A stretch of DNA of 64,000 bases from Lactococcus carnosus. Its GTDB lineage: Bacteria > Bacillota > Bacilli > Lactobacillales > Streptococcaceae. Shown piece by piece: positions 37,796 to 45,970 of the stretch. Each line of letters opens with the position of its first letter. Position 1 is the first letter of the stretch. The position numbers and the translations under genes are program-made. The stretch is taken from assembly GCF_006770265.1 (NCBI RefSeq), contig NZ_CP017194.1, positions 2,092,378 to 2,156,377 of the forward strand, given 5' to 3'. Below the pieces are notes generated by a model. It was not told the DNA's origin. It saw only the letters and a program-made list of their open reading frames with translations, and did no database searches.

Positions 37796-38851
37796 GGCAA
37801 ATTGCAAGTTTAATTTAGCCACCCTGCAACATCTGAGATGGTGTCCGATACTTGAACATTTTTCTTGGATAGTTGTTCATCCACGTTTCAATTTTAGCGA
37901 CTTCCTGCGAAGTCGTTTTTATTGTCCCTTTAGGCAAGAAACGGCGAATCATGCGATTGTGATTTTCATTTGTTCCCCTCTCAAAACTTGCATAAGCATG
38001 GCAATAATATACAGGACAAGTGACTGCTTCACCTAGCTTGGCAAACTCTCTCCCATTGTCTGAAGTGATGGACTTAAACACTAGCTGCTCTTGTAGGGAT
38101 TGAAGCGCTGTATTGACCGATCGTGCTGACTTATCTGGGATTAATCGTATCACCTCAAAGCGTGTCACACGTTCTGTCAACGTCAATAAGCATTCATTCT
38201 TCGCCCTTGTTAAAATGACCGTATCAATCTCCCAGTGACCGAAGCCAGAACGGTTATTGATTTCCTCTGGACGTTCCTCAATAGACAAACCAAACGGACG
38301 TTTCGGTTGTGTTTTACGGAGCTTTTTCGCCTTTTTATAGTGCGGATAAAGCAACTCATGGTATTTTACATCAAGCCAACCCTTTTCAAGCCAGTTGTAG
38401 AGCGTTTTGAGGCAAACGAGACCAATAAAACTTTGTAAAATCACTTCAAGCGATTGTTTATCTCGGACACCTTCTGAAATTTTTTGATTCAAGTCAGAAC
38501 TCAGCTTTGATTTTCTACCACAATGTTGTTTATTGACTTTGTGCAGTTCTTGAGCTCGTCTTGATGAATACTTGGTCTTTGTTTTAAGTTGAACCAGACC
38601 TAATAGCACTTCATTATTTATCGTTTGAGGGGCTTTACCTAAGAGAAGTGCAATCTGACGATTACTGAGCTTATCTTTGTTGTGCCAACGTTCAATACAT
38701 TGTCGTTCTGGATAAGTTAATTCTTTACATCGTGTGTTATAATGGTCTTGCATCTGAATACCTTCCTACTTGTTATCTTACAATTCAAGTATAAGAGATT
38801 CAGATGTTTTTTGCTTGCTTCAGGGTGGCTAAACTAATTTTACAATTTGCC
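37796..38851 (-). mobile_element. IS30-family insertion sequence
   Basis: 1056 bp with 31-bp terminal inverted repeats (37796-37826 and 38821-38851; 27 of 31 positions equal, outer nine bases GGCAAATTG identical). It encodes one transposase. It sits in a T/A tract; the flanks share an imperfect T5-A6/7-T sequence that may be the target duplication. Confidence 0.92.
37815..38753 (-). CDS. IS30-family transposase
   Basis: 312 aa. N-terminal HTH: LTYPERQCIERWHNKDKLSNRQIALLLGKAPQTINNEV. DDE catalytic core: GHWEIDTVIL (D), ITSDNGREFA (D), YASFERGTNENHNRMIRRFLPKG (E, the usual IS30 C-terminal block). Intact frame with normal length, so the element may be active. It lies opposite to the interrupted rgg gene. 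Confidence 0.95.
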   Translation of the reverse strand: MQDHYNTRCKELTYPERQCIERWHNKDKLSNRQIALLLGKAPQTINNEVLLGLVQLKTKTKYSSRRAQELHKVNKQHCGRKSKLSSDLNQKISEGVRDKQSLEVILQSFIGLVCLKTLYNWLEKGWLDVKYHELLYPHYKKAKKLRKTQPKRPFGLSIEERPEEINNRSGFGHWEIDTVILTRAKNECLLTLTERVTRFEVIRLIPDKSARSVNTALQSLQEQLVFKSITSDNGREFAKLGEAVTCPVYYCHAYASFERGTNENHNRMIRRFLPKGTIKTTSQEVAKIETWMNNYPRKMFKYRTPSQMLQGG

Positions 38852-39038
38852 TTTTTAAAAAAATATTAATATCCCGGAAAGAAAAAAAACCAGAACTTTT
38901 ATCAGAAATTAGTAGAGATATTCATGTGTTAAAAGACTTTGGAGCACAAGGTTTGGCCGAAAGAATTGAAATTTTCTTATTGAATTATCCAGTCGCCTAA
39001 AAGTGTGCGAGAGCGCTGAACAAATGCACTACCTCCTA

Positions 39039-39069
39039 ATTTGATAAAGATATTTTATCAAATTTTTTT
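39039..39069 (+). terminator. terminator of the rgg gene
   Basis: Perfect 10-bp stem ATTTGATAAA / TTTATCAAAT followed by T7, 39 bp after the rgg stop codon. Confidence 0.85.
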
Positions 39070-39109
39070 AAAAAATTGTATCGTTATTAACTTCCAGCGG
39101 TTTATTGCA

Positions 39110-39163
39110 AAAAGTGTTGCAAGTTAGCAACCTTTCGCACGGAGGTGTTAGAAGTGATATGAT
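39110..39163 (+). promoter_or_regulatory. candidate Rgg-controlled promoter for the MFS/E1-like operon
   Basis: GTTGC aagtta GCAAC inverted repeat near 39116-39131 lies upstream of an extended -10 box, TGATATGAT (39155-39163). No good -35 is present, as expected for an activator-dependent promoter. The mRNA would run through a leader with several very short ORFs to the terminator at 39319. Confidence 0.4.
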
Positions 39164-39318
39164 TATTTTGTAAGTTAGTTCAAACAATTTATGAGAACTA
39201 AACAAGGCAGACAGCTGAGGTTTTGATAGAAAGTATGAAACAAACAAGGGTTTTTTAAAGAAACATGTATTGGACAACAATGATATCACGATCTGCATCA
39301 TTGCATAAAACTTAAACG
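39164..39318 (+). other. leader with very short ORFs (possible precursor peptide)
   Basis: Short frames: MRTKQGRQLRF (39191), MKQTRVF (about 39235), MYWTTMISRSASLHKT (39265), and TTG-started MDNNDITICIIA. None has a strong ribosome-binding site, so the choice is open. Leader, terminator, exporter and E1-like gene are arranged as in microcin C-type operons, where a tiny precursor gene precedes a leaky terminator. Confidence 0.3.
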
Positions 39319-39356
39319 GCGATGAATATGAACTGATTTATATTTATCGCTTTTTT
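39319..39356 (+). terminator. leaky terminator or attenuator before the MFS gene
   Basis: 11-pair stem 39319-39329 / 39340-39350 (one G-U pair), then TTTTTT, ending only 20 nt before the MFS start codon and with no other promoter between. The leader RNA would thus be more abundant than the operon mRNA. Confidence 0.75.
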
Positions 39357-39375
39357 AAATGACTATGGAGAGTTT

Positions 39376-40632
39376 ATGAACCTTTTTCTAAAAAATAAAG
39401 TGTTTAGATGGATAATCATTTCTGATTTTTTAAACAACTCGGGCGCATCTATCTATAATATAGTTTTCATTATTTTTGCTTCAACGATGCCTAATCCAAA
39501 AATCATGGTATTCATTGCAAATGCTATCATGCTCATCCCTATATTTTTTCAAATTTCTGTGGGTATACAGGCTGATAAGACTGAGCGTAAGGTGAAGTGG
39601 GCGATTAACATTGGATTTTTTCAGGCATTTTTATTTATTATAGTCGCATTACTACAGAGAAACATGTCCTATCTTGCTTTTTCTGCAGTATGCTTTATTA
39701 ACATTATATCTGATACGTTTAGCAATTTGGAGCGTGGTTTAAAAATGCCCATTTTACAAAAAAACATTCCCCAAAATACTATGATGGCCGCATTTTCATT
39801 CAAACAATTTGTGACGTACATCAGTTCTTTACTAGGTCAAATCTTTGGTGTCTGGCTATTGAGTGTGAGCTATCAAAATTTTTCGTTTGTTGCTATTGTA
39901 AATGCGGTAACTTTTTTATTGTCAGTTTTTTCACTGATGATCATCAGAAAGGAGATGTCTTTTGATTTCATCTCTGCTGATAGTAAGGATAGTAAAAATA
40001 CGCTAACTACAAGATTGAAATCAATTTTATCAAATTCTAGACAAATATTTGGTAAAGAAGGGGCATCTGGTTTTACTAGGATGTTAAGCTGTATTATTTT
40101 AGTTAATGTACTAGGTAGTGCAATTTTACCTATTTTCAATATCGTTTTACTGGATAAGACAATTTTAAATCTTCCATTTGGGACGTCTATCTTGATCATG
40201 CAAAGTGCTTATATTCTAGGTGTGATTGTCAGTAGTCTATTGCCAAATGATGTTTTTTCAAAGCTCTCACTCACCACCTTAATTTCATTTGTATCAGTTA
40301 GTTTATTAGCCCTTTCCGCTTTAAACATATCACAGTTACCACCTTTAATGAGTATAATATTTATCGCTTTTATAGGGTATGTGATAGGTAAAATTAATCC
40401 TAAATTATCATCACAATTATTGAACGCCCTATCGCCTGATGTATTGGCACAAACAGGTGCTTTTCTTGATACCCTGTTTATGCTATCAATTCCAGTTGGT
40501 ACAGTTATGTTTACGAGTCTTACTTTGTGGCATGAGAAAATTTCATGGTTCATCTTCTCAATATTATCTCTAGTGGCACTTATCTTGATATTAACAACTC
40601 ATAAAAGGAAGCAAAAAAATGAAGCAATTTAG
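39376..40632 (+). CDS. MFS exporter next to an E1-like protein
   Basis: 418 aa with about twelve membrane helices; N terminus FRWIIISDFLNNSGASIYNIVFIIFAS and the helix 2-3 loop GIQADKTERKVKWAIN (MFS motif A-like). MFS_3/macrolide-efflux-type exporter. GGAGAG precedes the ATG. Its last 14 bp overlap the E1-like gene, so both are translated together; the likely job is export of the product made by that enzyme. AT-rich, accessory codon use. Confidence 0.82.
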   Translation: MNLFLKNKVFRWIIISDFLNNSGASIYNIVFIIFASTMPNPKIMVFIANAIMLIPIFFQISVGIQADKTERKVKWAINIGFFQAFLFIIVALLQRNMSYLAFSAVCFINIISDTFSNLERGLKMPILQKNIPQNTMMAAFSFKQFVTYISSLLGQIFGVWLLSVSYQNFSFVAIVNAVTFLLSVFSLMIIRKEMSFDFISADSKDSKNTLTTRLKSILSNSRQIFGKEGASGFTRMLSCIILVNVLGSAILPIFNIVLLDKTILNLPFGTSILIMQSAYILGVIVSSLLPNDVFSKLSLTTLISFVSVSLLALSALNISQLPPLMSIIFIAFIGYVIGKINPKLSSQLLNALSPDVLAQTGAFLDTLFMLSIPVGTVMFTSLTLWHEKISWFIFSILSLVALILILTTHKRKQKNEAI

Positions 40633-41584
40633 ACTAAAGTCAGAATTAATTTGGATGAAAAAAGAAACAGGAATAGAGATCTATCATGGTAATAATCGTT
40701 TAAATATGTTAATTAATACTGATGATAATGATGCTTTTTTTTCATTTTTGCAGTTTATTAGTACCGTAAAATCTAGAGAAGAAATCAATAGTTACACGTC
40801 AATATCACAAATACAAAAAGATGATATTCTTTTATTTTTAGAAAAAAAAGGGTATGGTTACTGGATATCTGAAACATTGAAGCCACTAACAAGAACTGAA
40901 ATGTTTATTAATACTTTTCCTCAAACGTTCTATCAAAACTATGAGATAAAAGTTTCAAATCAAAGAATTATTATCATCGGTTTAGGTACAGCTGGTAGTT
41001 ATTTAGTTGAAGCTCTGAGCAAGTTGAAGTTCAATCATTTTGTTTTAATTGACGAAGACTCTATCGAAGAAAAAAATTTAGAGGCACAAAATTATTTAGT
41101 AAATGAAATAGGAAAATATAAAGTTGAAGCATTAAATGATAGGTATGGCGAAAAACATCAGATTACACCACATAGAAAATTTATAGCTGACTACGAAGAA
41201 CTAAATAGATTAGTTGGCGGGCTTACGGATAAGGATATTATAGTAAATGCTTCTGATGATCATGAATTAATGTTAAGTTTAACGCAAGCCAAAGTTGATA
41301 ATAAAATTAATGGTCCTATTTTCGTATGCGGTTATGGTGTTTTAGCTCAAACAGCCTATTTAATTAAAAATCAACAGACAGCTATAAAATTTATTGATAA
41401 GATTAAATCGCTGATTATCAGTAAAAAAGATGGGATTATAGCAAATAGTGGTTCAGTCCTAAATGCATTTTTAGGTACATATATGGTTTCAAAACTGGTA
41501 CTTGATTATATGTTGGAAAAAGAGACTGTTTTAGCATATGGCAATTTTGAAACAAATGAAATTCGTTTTGATTGCAAACTATAA
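40619..41584 (+). CDS. ThiF/MoeB/E1-like protein with N-terminal peptide-binding-like domain
   Basis: 321 aa. Residues 1-105 look like a winged-helix/RRE-type domain; 115-321 is a ThiF Rossmann domain with IIIIGLGTAGSYLVEAL (GxGxxG at 121-126), FVLIDEDSIEEKNLEAQN and NASDDHELM. The E1 arginine of NLxRQ is replaced (NLEAQ), and the zinc CxxC pairs are absent, so it is unlike housekeeping ThiF/MoeB. The layout resembles MccB-type peptide adenylyltransferases and the ThiF-like partners of azoline bacteriocin enzymes. With the exporter it probably modifies a small peptide; substrate unproven. AAAGGAAG precedes the start. Confidence 0.7.
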   Translation: MKQFRLKSELIWMKKETGIEIYHGNNRLNMLINTDDNDAFFSFLQFISTVKSREEINSYTSISQIQKDDILLFLEKKGYGYWISETLKPLTRTEMFINTFPQTFYQNYEIKVSNQRIIIIGLGTAGSYLVEALSKLKFNHFVLIDEDSIEEKNLEAQNYLVNEIGKYKVEALNDRYGEKHQITPHRKFIADYEELNRLVGGLTDKDIIVNASDDHELMLSLTQAKVDNKINGPIFVCGYGVLAQTAYLIKNQQTAIKFIDKIKSLIISKKDGIIANSGSVLNAFLGTYMVSKLVLDYMLEKETVLAYGNFETNEIRFDCKL

Positions 41585-41606
41585 AATGAAGTTAGCTACT
41601 CAATTC

Positions 41607-41632
41607 GTTTTAATCTTTCTGTAGATTAAAAC
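41607..41632. repeat. perfect inverted repeat after the E1-like gene
   Basis: GTTTTAATCT ttctgt AGATTAAAAC: ten-bp arms, no T-run. Could be an RNA stabiliser or a protein site. Confidence 0.5.
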
Positions 41633-41702
41633 ATACTGGGAAATTTAGCTACATGAACACCAGCTACTATTAACTTCTATATAATTTAGAAAAATAAAAA
41701 TA

Positions 41703-41737
41703 AAAGACTCTACACCAAGGTGTAAAGTCCTTTTTAA
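41703..41737 (+). terminator. terminator of the MFS/E1-like operon
   Basis: AAAGACT.TACACC / GGTGTA.AGTC.TTT stem followed by T5, then the ATATGACCC sequence shared with similar hairpins. Confidence 0.75.
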
Positions 41738-41947
41738 TATGACCCTACAGATGATAAACATCGTATGCAAAGCATTTATATATAAAATATACCCATTATA
41801 AAAGCATTTAGGTTCTTTTACTTGAACTAATTCTACTGCGTTTACATAGGAAATCCATTTCTTCATAAATCTTCTTATTGTTTTTTTTGAGATGATGTAC
41901 CATTAGAATCTCCAACAATCAAAAATGATTTTTCCTTTTCAAAAATC

Positions 41948-41980
41948 ACTATAAAATGAAGCACTGAGTCATTTTATAGT
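41948..41980 (-). terminator. hairpin after the 100-aa gene
   Basis: Perfect 12-bp arms ACTATAAAATGA / TCATTTTATAGT. On the minus strand it is followed by GATTTTT, fitting a terminator about 70 bp past the stop at 42053. Confidence 0.65.
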
Positions 41981-42052
41981 TGTGTCATACAAGGATAAGC
42001 AATTTCATAAAATACTTCTTTTTCTTAATTGCCTGTGAAACAGTGCTACCAA

Positions 42053-42355
42053 TTACGATCCTTTTAAAATATCTTTAAGTGGCTGTGCTCCAGGAAACCA
42101 ATCATGAAGTTTTGTATGCGCATCAAATTTCTCATTATTTTCAATGGTTGCCTTCGGATACTTATCTTTAATAGCTCCTTCGTATGGCGCCATAAATTTT
42201 GCGAGGTAAATTGTTACATCTTCTCCATCCCCATTTCCCAACGCTTTATATAAATCATCTAAATATACAATTTGTAGATTCTGAGTCACCTTATCAATAT
42301 TATATGCACCTGTGAAACCATAGTTCCCTACATTCTTGACATAGTATTTTTGCAT
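42053..42355 (-). CDS. 100-aa protein, possible bacteriocin immunity or accessory protein
   Basis: Begins MQKYYVKNVGNYGFTGAYNIDKVTQNLQIVYLDDLYKAL; soluble, mixed alpha/beta, no signal or membrane span. AAGGAG lies 8 nt before the ATG. No family recognised. It sits 57 bp downstream of a short Cys-containing peptide ORF and in the same direction as a LytTR regulator, the usual order bacteriocin then immunity gene; that function is inference only. Confidence 0.55.
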   Translation of the reverse strand: MQKYYVKNVGNYGFTGAYNIDKVTQNLQIVYLDDLYKALGNGDGEDVTIYLAKFMAPYEGAIKDKYPKATIENNEKFDAHTKLHDWFPGAQPLKDILKGS

Positions 42356-42412
42356 GCTAAGCTCCTTATTATTTATAATGTTATGAAGCTTACTAAAGAT
42401 ACCATCTAAATG

Positions 42413-42541
42413 TTACGGATAGTTGCTTGCTCCCCAAAATACAGAAGTGGCCGCACATCCAGCAGTTAATCTAGGTAATTGTGTTGCATAGAATCTACAT
42501 GAGGAACTAACTCCTCCAATTTTATACGGTGCTGTAGTCAA
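42413..42541 (-). CDS. short Cys-containing peptide ORF, bacteriocin-like
   Basis: 42 codons from a TTG (42541) after an in-frame stop: MTTAPYKIGG, then VSSSCRFYATQLPRLTAGC and AATSVFWGASNYP. A GG pair at 9-10, two cysteines (15 and 29) and a hydrophobic, glycine/aromatic C-terminal end resemble class II bacteriocins. But the leader is too short and no good start or ribosome-binding site is seen, so this may be the surviving end of a frameshifted bacteriocin gene. Confidence 0.35.
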   Translation of the reverse strand: MTTAPYKIGGVSSSCRFYATQLPRLTAGCAATSVFWGASNYP

Positions 42542-42692
42542 CCACCCTAATTACAAATAAGTACTTTATGTAAAACATCAAACTAAAACGCTTACAAGAT
42601 ATAGTTTATCACTCGTAAATGCCGACTACAATCTTTTTAAGCATAATTGGGATAATATACTGAATTTGGGATGTTTTTATAGGTTGTCCACC

Positions 42693-43370
42693 TCACTTAA
42701 GTAAGTTAACCAAATTGTGAATATGCTTTTCAGAAACATAAGTTGTTCTTGAGCTCCCATAAAACTGAATATTTCCCGTACCTATATCAATACTTTTTAT
42801 CTTATTAATATTGACAATAAGAGATCTATCGATGCGTATCAGATTATGTCTTAATTTTGAAAAGTTTTTTAAGGGTTGTCGGACTAATCTTTCTTCATGT
42901 TCATATAACACGATACAATTTCGATATTCTCGACTAGACTCAATAAAAAGCACTTCATCTGGATTGAGCCTTACGCCATTTACCTCAACATAGGAAGATT
43001 TTGAAAAAAACACTAGATTAATTGTCCTTTGGATGACATCTTTAATAGAAGTTGAATTGTCTACCCCTACAGATAATAGGAACTGATCTCCATTTTCTAT
43101 AATTAGCTCATTCAATTTGACATTATGGGATAGTATACCAATTACATTTTCCCTATTATGCGTCAATATTGTTTCAAATCTAAGGAAACCGGCTATACTT
43201 TCCGCCTGTAATAAAATAAAGTGTTGACACGGAAAATCTATTTGTAACTTAGCAATTTCATCAACAGAATCATAAGATGTAAAACTTATAAAATCCCTCT
43301 CTTCATTTCTTAAAATTTTACAAATTTCATTCAAAATCTCGTCATCAACAAGTGCTACGAATTTTTTCAT
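42693..43370 (-). CDS. LytTR-domain regulator with degenerate receiver
   Basis: 225 aa. C-terminal LytTR DNA-binding domain (about 125-225): VEVNGVRLNPDEVLFIESSREYRNCIVLYEHEERLVRQPLKNFSKLRHNLIRIDRSLIVNINKIKSID. The N-terminal 115 residues have a receiver-like length but lack the phospho-acceptor pattern, so it is probably not a standard response regulator. LytTR proteins commonly control bacteriocin and competence genes. No sensor kinase is beside it; the peptide ORF and 100-aa gene downstream are likely targets. Confidence 0.8.
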   Translation of the reverse strand: MKKFVALVDDEILNEICKILRNEERDFISFTSYDSVDEIAKLQIDFPCQHFILLQAESIAGFLRFETILTHNRENVIGILSHNVKLNELIIENGDQFLLSVGVDNSTSIKDVIQRTINLVFFSKSSYVEVNGVRLNPDEVLFIESSREYRNCIVLYEHEERLVRQPLKNFSKLRHNLIRIDRSLIVNINKIKSIDIGTGNIQFYGSSRTTYVSEKHIHNLVNLLK

Positions 43371-43775
43371 AATATCTCCATCAAGTGTTGAACATTATAT
43401 ATAGATATTATAATACTTTGAACTTAAACACACAATTTTTTACAAAACAATATCTATGATATCATTGAATTCACAAAAAACGATACTTGAATAAAGCAGC
43501 GTTTCTGTTTAGTTATATAGTATTTGAAGATATACATAATTATGAAATCAATACTAAAAAACTGTCATATCAAAGCATAGAAAAATCAATTAGCTAAAAG
43601 ATATTAATTAATAGGTAATTGTTTAAAGTAATAAGACTCTAGTAAAATTGATAATCAATTTTTTCATTTCCTTTATGAGTCAGCTTCGAAAATTCAAAAA
43701 TACGACTTTTGTATGATTATTTAAAATTTCATTTATGGTTTAATAAGTATAGCTATTATTCATGAGGAGATATAT

Positions 43776-43946
43776 ATGAAAAAATTTTTTAAAAAATATG
43801 GGTATCTACCCTATTTTTTAGTATCAATATTATTATTAGCAAATTATCTTTTATTCCATAATAGGATATATCTCATTTTTTTCTCTTATTGGTTATTCCT
43901 TGCTTTTGTTGATTTTGCAAAAAAGAAACGTAATGACGATAAATAA
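43776..43946 (+). CDS. 56-aa membrane protein
   Basis: MKKFFKKYGYLPYFLVSILL start, two membrane helices (about 11-28 and 31-48) and a charged tail KKKRNDDK. GAGGAGA lies 6 nt before the ATG, giving good support for translation. Small two-helix proteins like this often accompany bacteriocin loci as immunity or accessory proteins; no family recognised. Followed by a terminator. The 400 bp to its left holds promoters but no gene I can support. Confidence 0.6.
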   Translation: MKKFFKKYGYLPYFLVSILLLANYLLFHNRIYLIFFSYWLFLAFVDFAKKKRNDDK

Positions 43947-44050
43947 TATGAACTGATGCTACTATTATTTGTGATGATAAGATTTATTGTCCCCCCGAAG
44001 TTAACTCACTTAAAAATAGGTTATTTATCTCAAATTTAATTAAAACAAGA

Positions 44051-44085
44051 AAAAATCCCTATACACTGACTGTATAAGGATTTTT
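44051..44085 (+). terminator. terminator after the 56-aa gene
   Basis: AAAAATCCCTATACA ctgac TGTATAAGGATTTTT, then AATATGTCCCC as in the related hairpins. Confidence 0.8.
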
Positions 44086-44317
44086 AATATGTCCCCTACA
44101 TGAGTAATTGAAGTTGTATATATTATGTAACCTCTTAAAAGTTTGTCATAACTACATTTAGGTTTATAAAAAATAGTCAAATTCAGTATTATTATTTTGA
44201 TCTAGGATAAATGTGGTACAAATATTGGATAGAAGTAGAATTATGGATAAAAATAGAATCTAAAATACTCAAAAAATAGTTAAATGAATTGTTTGGATAT
44301 AAAACAGAGATCTTTCA

Positions 44318-45541
44318 TTATTTTTTAAAATCCTGCAATATCGCCTTATCTCTTACTACGAAAAAGATAAGCACAATGAGTAGGATGCCAGAAGTTAGGA
44401 ACATAGCATTTATTGGCACAATTCTAGACCACACACTCCCTACAACTAAACCCAAAGGACCGGAAATACCAATCATCATAAGATAAAAACTAATCACTTT
44501 ACCTAAGTTTTTATTGCTAATTTTTTGTTGAATTAATGTCTGAATTGGTGCTTCTATAATAGGAATTCCCATTCCTGCAATAAAGTTTATCATTACAAAT
44601 ATAATAAATCCTATTTTATTACTGGGTAATAGAGCAGATAAAGTAAAAATGCCAGAAATTAGACTTATCCCTACTAGTGCTGATAGGAGCTTATTATATT
44701 TACTACTCAAAAAAGAAAGTGAAAATCCAGCAATCATCATACCTAAAGAAAGGCTTACCTCAACAATTGGGACATCAGTCTTTATCGAGCCTTTAAAATA
44801 TTCAGTTGTCATCAAAGGGTAAAGAACAGTCGTTGGCATGATGATCGCTATTGATATAACTTTAAAAATAAGCAAGTGGAAAAGTCCTTGGTTCTGTTTT
44901 AATTCATTAACTGCTGTTTTTAATTCTAATAATACTTTATACTCTCTAGTAGTAGAAATTTTAGGGAATTTAGTGATAACTACAGAAAACATCCCTAATA
45001 AATTTGCTGTAATGCTGAGTAATAGGACGTTATTAATAGAGATATAACCATACGCCAGAGCGCCCAAAACAGGTGGTAACAGCTGGTTAATGGCTTGAAG
45101 AGAGCTATATTGACCATTAATGCTCAGAAGTTTTTCATCCGGAACAAGATTTGGAACAGACGCTTGAATTGCTGGATTTTGAATACTCATAGCAGATGCT
45201 CTCAATGCATTAGAGATTAATATCGTATTAACTGTCAAAATACCACCTGAGGAAATACCTTTAATAAAAAGCAATAACGTGATACCAGCAACAAGCAAAT
45301 CTGAAACTATAAGTAACATTTTTTTATTAAAACGATCGACCAACACTCCTGATAATGGAGAAAAAAGAGCAATTGGTATAAGTGAAACCAATTGAGCAAT
45401 CGTTAATAAGCTTGCAGACTTAAATTTATCAGTTAGGTAAAAAATTAAACAGTAATTAACTGTAGTAGTCAAAAGTGTTGCAAGACCCTGACCAATAAAA
45501 AGCCTATAGAAATTACTAAACCATTTGCTATTTGAAAACAT
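44318..45541 (-). CDS. MFS transporter (macrolide-efflux/EntS-like)
   Basis: 407 aa, twelve membrane helices. N terminus FSNFYRLFIGQGLATLLTTTVNYCLIFYLT and MFS motif A as SPLSGVLVDRFNKKML in the helix 2-3 loop. Exporter of the MFS_3 group; substrates in the family include macrolides and siderophores, here unknown. Monocistronic on the minus strand. The region 43947-44317 downstream holds the terminator at 44051 and nothing else I can support. Confidence 0.85.
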   Translation of the reverse strand: MFSNSKWFSNFYRLFIGQGLATLLTTTVNYCLIFYLTDKFKSASLLTIAQLVSLIPIALFSPLSGVLVDRFNKKMLLIVSDLLVAGITLLLFIKGISSGGILTVNTILISNALRASAMSIQNPAIQASVPNLVPDEKLLSINGQYSSLQAINQLLPPVLGALAYGYISINNVLLLSITANLLGMFSVVITKFPKISTTREYKVLLELKTAVNELKQNQGLFHLLIFKVISIAIIMPTTVLYPLMTTEYFKGSIKTDVPIVEVSLSLGMMIAGFSLSFLSSKYNKLLSALVGISLISGIFTLSALLPSNKIGFIIFVMINFIAGMGIPIIEAPIQTLIQQKISNKNLGKVISFYLMMIGISGPLGLVVGSVWSRIVPINAMFLTSGILLIVLIFFVVRDKAILQDFKK

Positions 45542-45704
45542 AAAAAAAACCTCGCTATTTCCTTAAATTTATAGGATATATAACTGCTCAGTTTTTTAGA
45601 GGTATATGTTCTAATTTTAAAAAATATTAGAATTTTTCGTTAAACTATCTACTAAAAAGATAACATAAACGTGACGTTAAGTCAAACATGTATAATTTGC
45701 ACAA

Positions 45705-45767
45705 ATGAAAAAAGCATTGTTTGTATTATTCGTCATTTGTATCATCATTTATAAAACATTCTCTTAA
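45705..45767 (+). CDS. 20-aa hydrophobic peptide ORF (candidate)
   Basis: MKKALFVLFVICIIIYKTFS: basic start and hydrophobic core, like the short hydrophobic pheromones sensed by Rgg proteins. A TATAAT at 45691 lies only 9 bp before the ATG, leaving no room for a normal ribosome-binding site, so expression is doubtful. Confidence 0.25.
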   Translation: MKKALFVLFVICIIIYKTFS

Positions 45768-45784
45768 AGGATCATCTGATGTGA

Positions 45785-45901
45785 GTCGTTGCTAGATTAT
45801 TAGGTCACAAAGATATTAGTATGTTAATTGAGGTTTATGGTCATACTTTGCAAGAACGTGTAACAGAGGAGTATCAGGAGGTCAGAAATATTTTAAAATA
45901 A
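45785..45901 (+). pseudogene. C-terminal remnant of a tyrosine recombinase (integrase)
   Basis: 38 codons without start: VVARLLGHKDISMLIEVYGHTLQERVTEEYQEVRNILK. They contain the LLGH and active-site Tyr (EVYGH) region of a phage/ICE integrase; the rest is gone. It ends 69 bp from the 3' end of a tRNA-Lys gene, the usual place for an integrase at its attachment site, so an older element once sat here. Confidence 0.8.
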
Positions 45902-45930
45902 AACGAGATAACTTTATAAGGAAGTACGAG

Positions 45931-45966
45931 AAAAGCCATACACAGCAACAACTGTCTATGGCTTTT
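45931..45966 (+). terminator. terminator after the integrase remnant
   Basis: AAAAGCCATA...TATGGCTTTT stem adjoining the tRNA 3' end. Confidence 0.8.
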
Positions 45967-45970
45967 ATAA

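Larger units (their letters stand above)
37077..39000 (+). pseudogene. rgg-family regulator gene split by an IS30 insertion
   Basis: N-terminal 237 codons (37077-37790) give the Rgg HTH: FRDLGAHYRKVREARGYSMGDVTSDNLNKSQVSRFENG, then the helical TPR-like part. The frame ends in a poly-T/poly-A tract, where the IS begins. To the right of the IS, 38854-39000 continues in frame as FKKILISRKEKKPELLSEIS...FGAQGLAERIEIFLLNYPVA, an Rgg C terminus. Joined, the protein would be about 285 aa, the normal Rgg length. Rgg proteins sense short peptides and switch on neighbouring genes; the interruption removes part of the peptide-binding domain, so the regulator is probably inactive or altered. Confidence 0.85.

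Noticed and set aside
39068..39301. 77-codon minus-strand frame in the MFS leader
   Set aside because: It opposes the promoter and terminator structure, has no ribosome-binding site and no family-like sequence; taken as a shadow.
39322..39336. MNMN mini-ORF ending in Asn-stop before the MFS gene (microcin C precursor-like)
   Set aside because: It lies inside the terminator stem, is only four codons long and has no ribosome-binding site.
41645..41866. 73-codon minus-strand frame across a terminator
   Set aside because: It runs through the hairpin at 41703-41737 and has no ribosome-binding site or recognisable protein.
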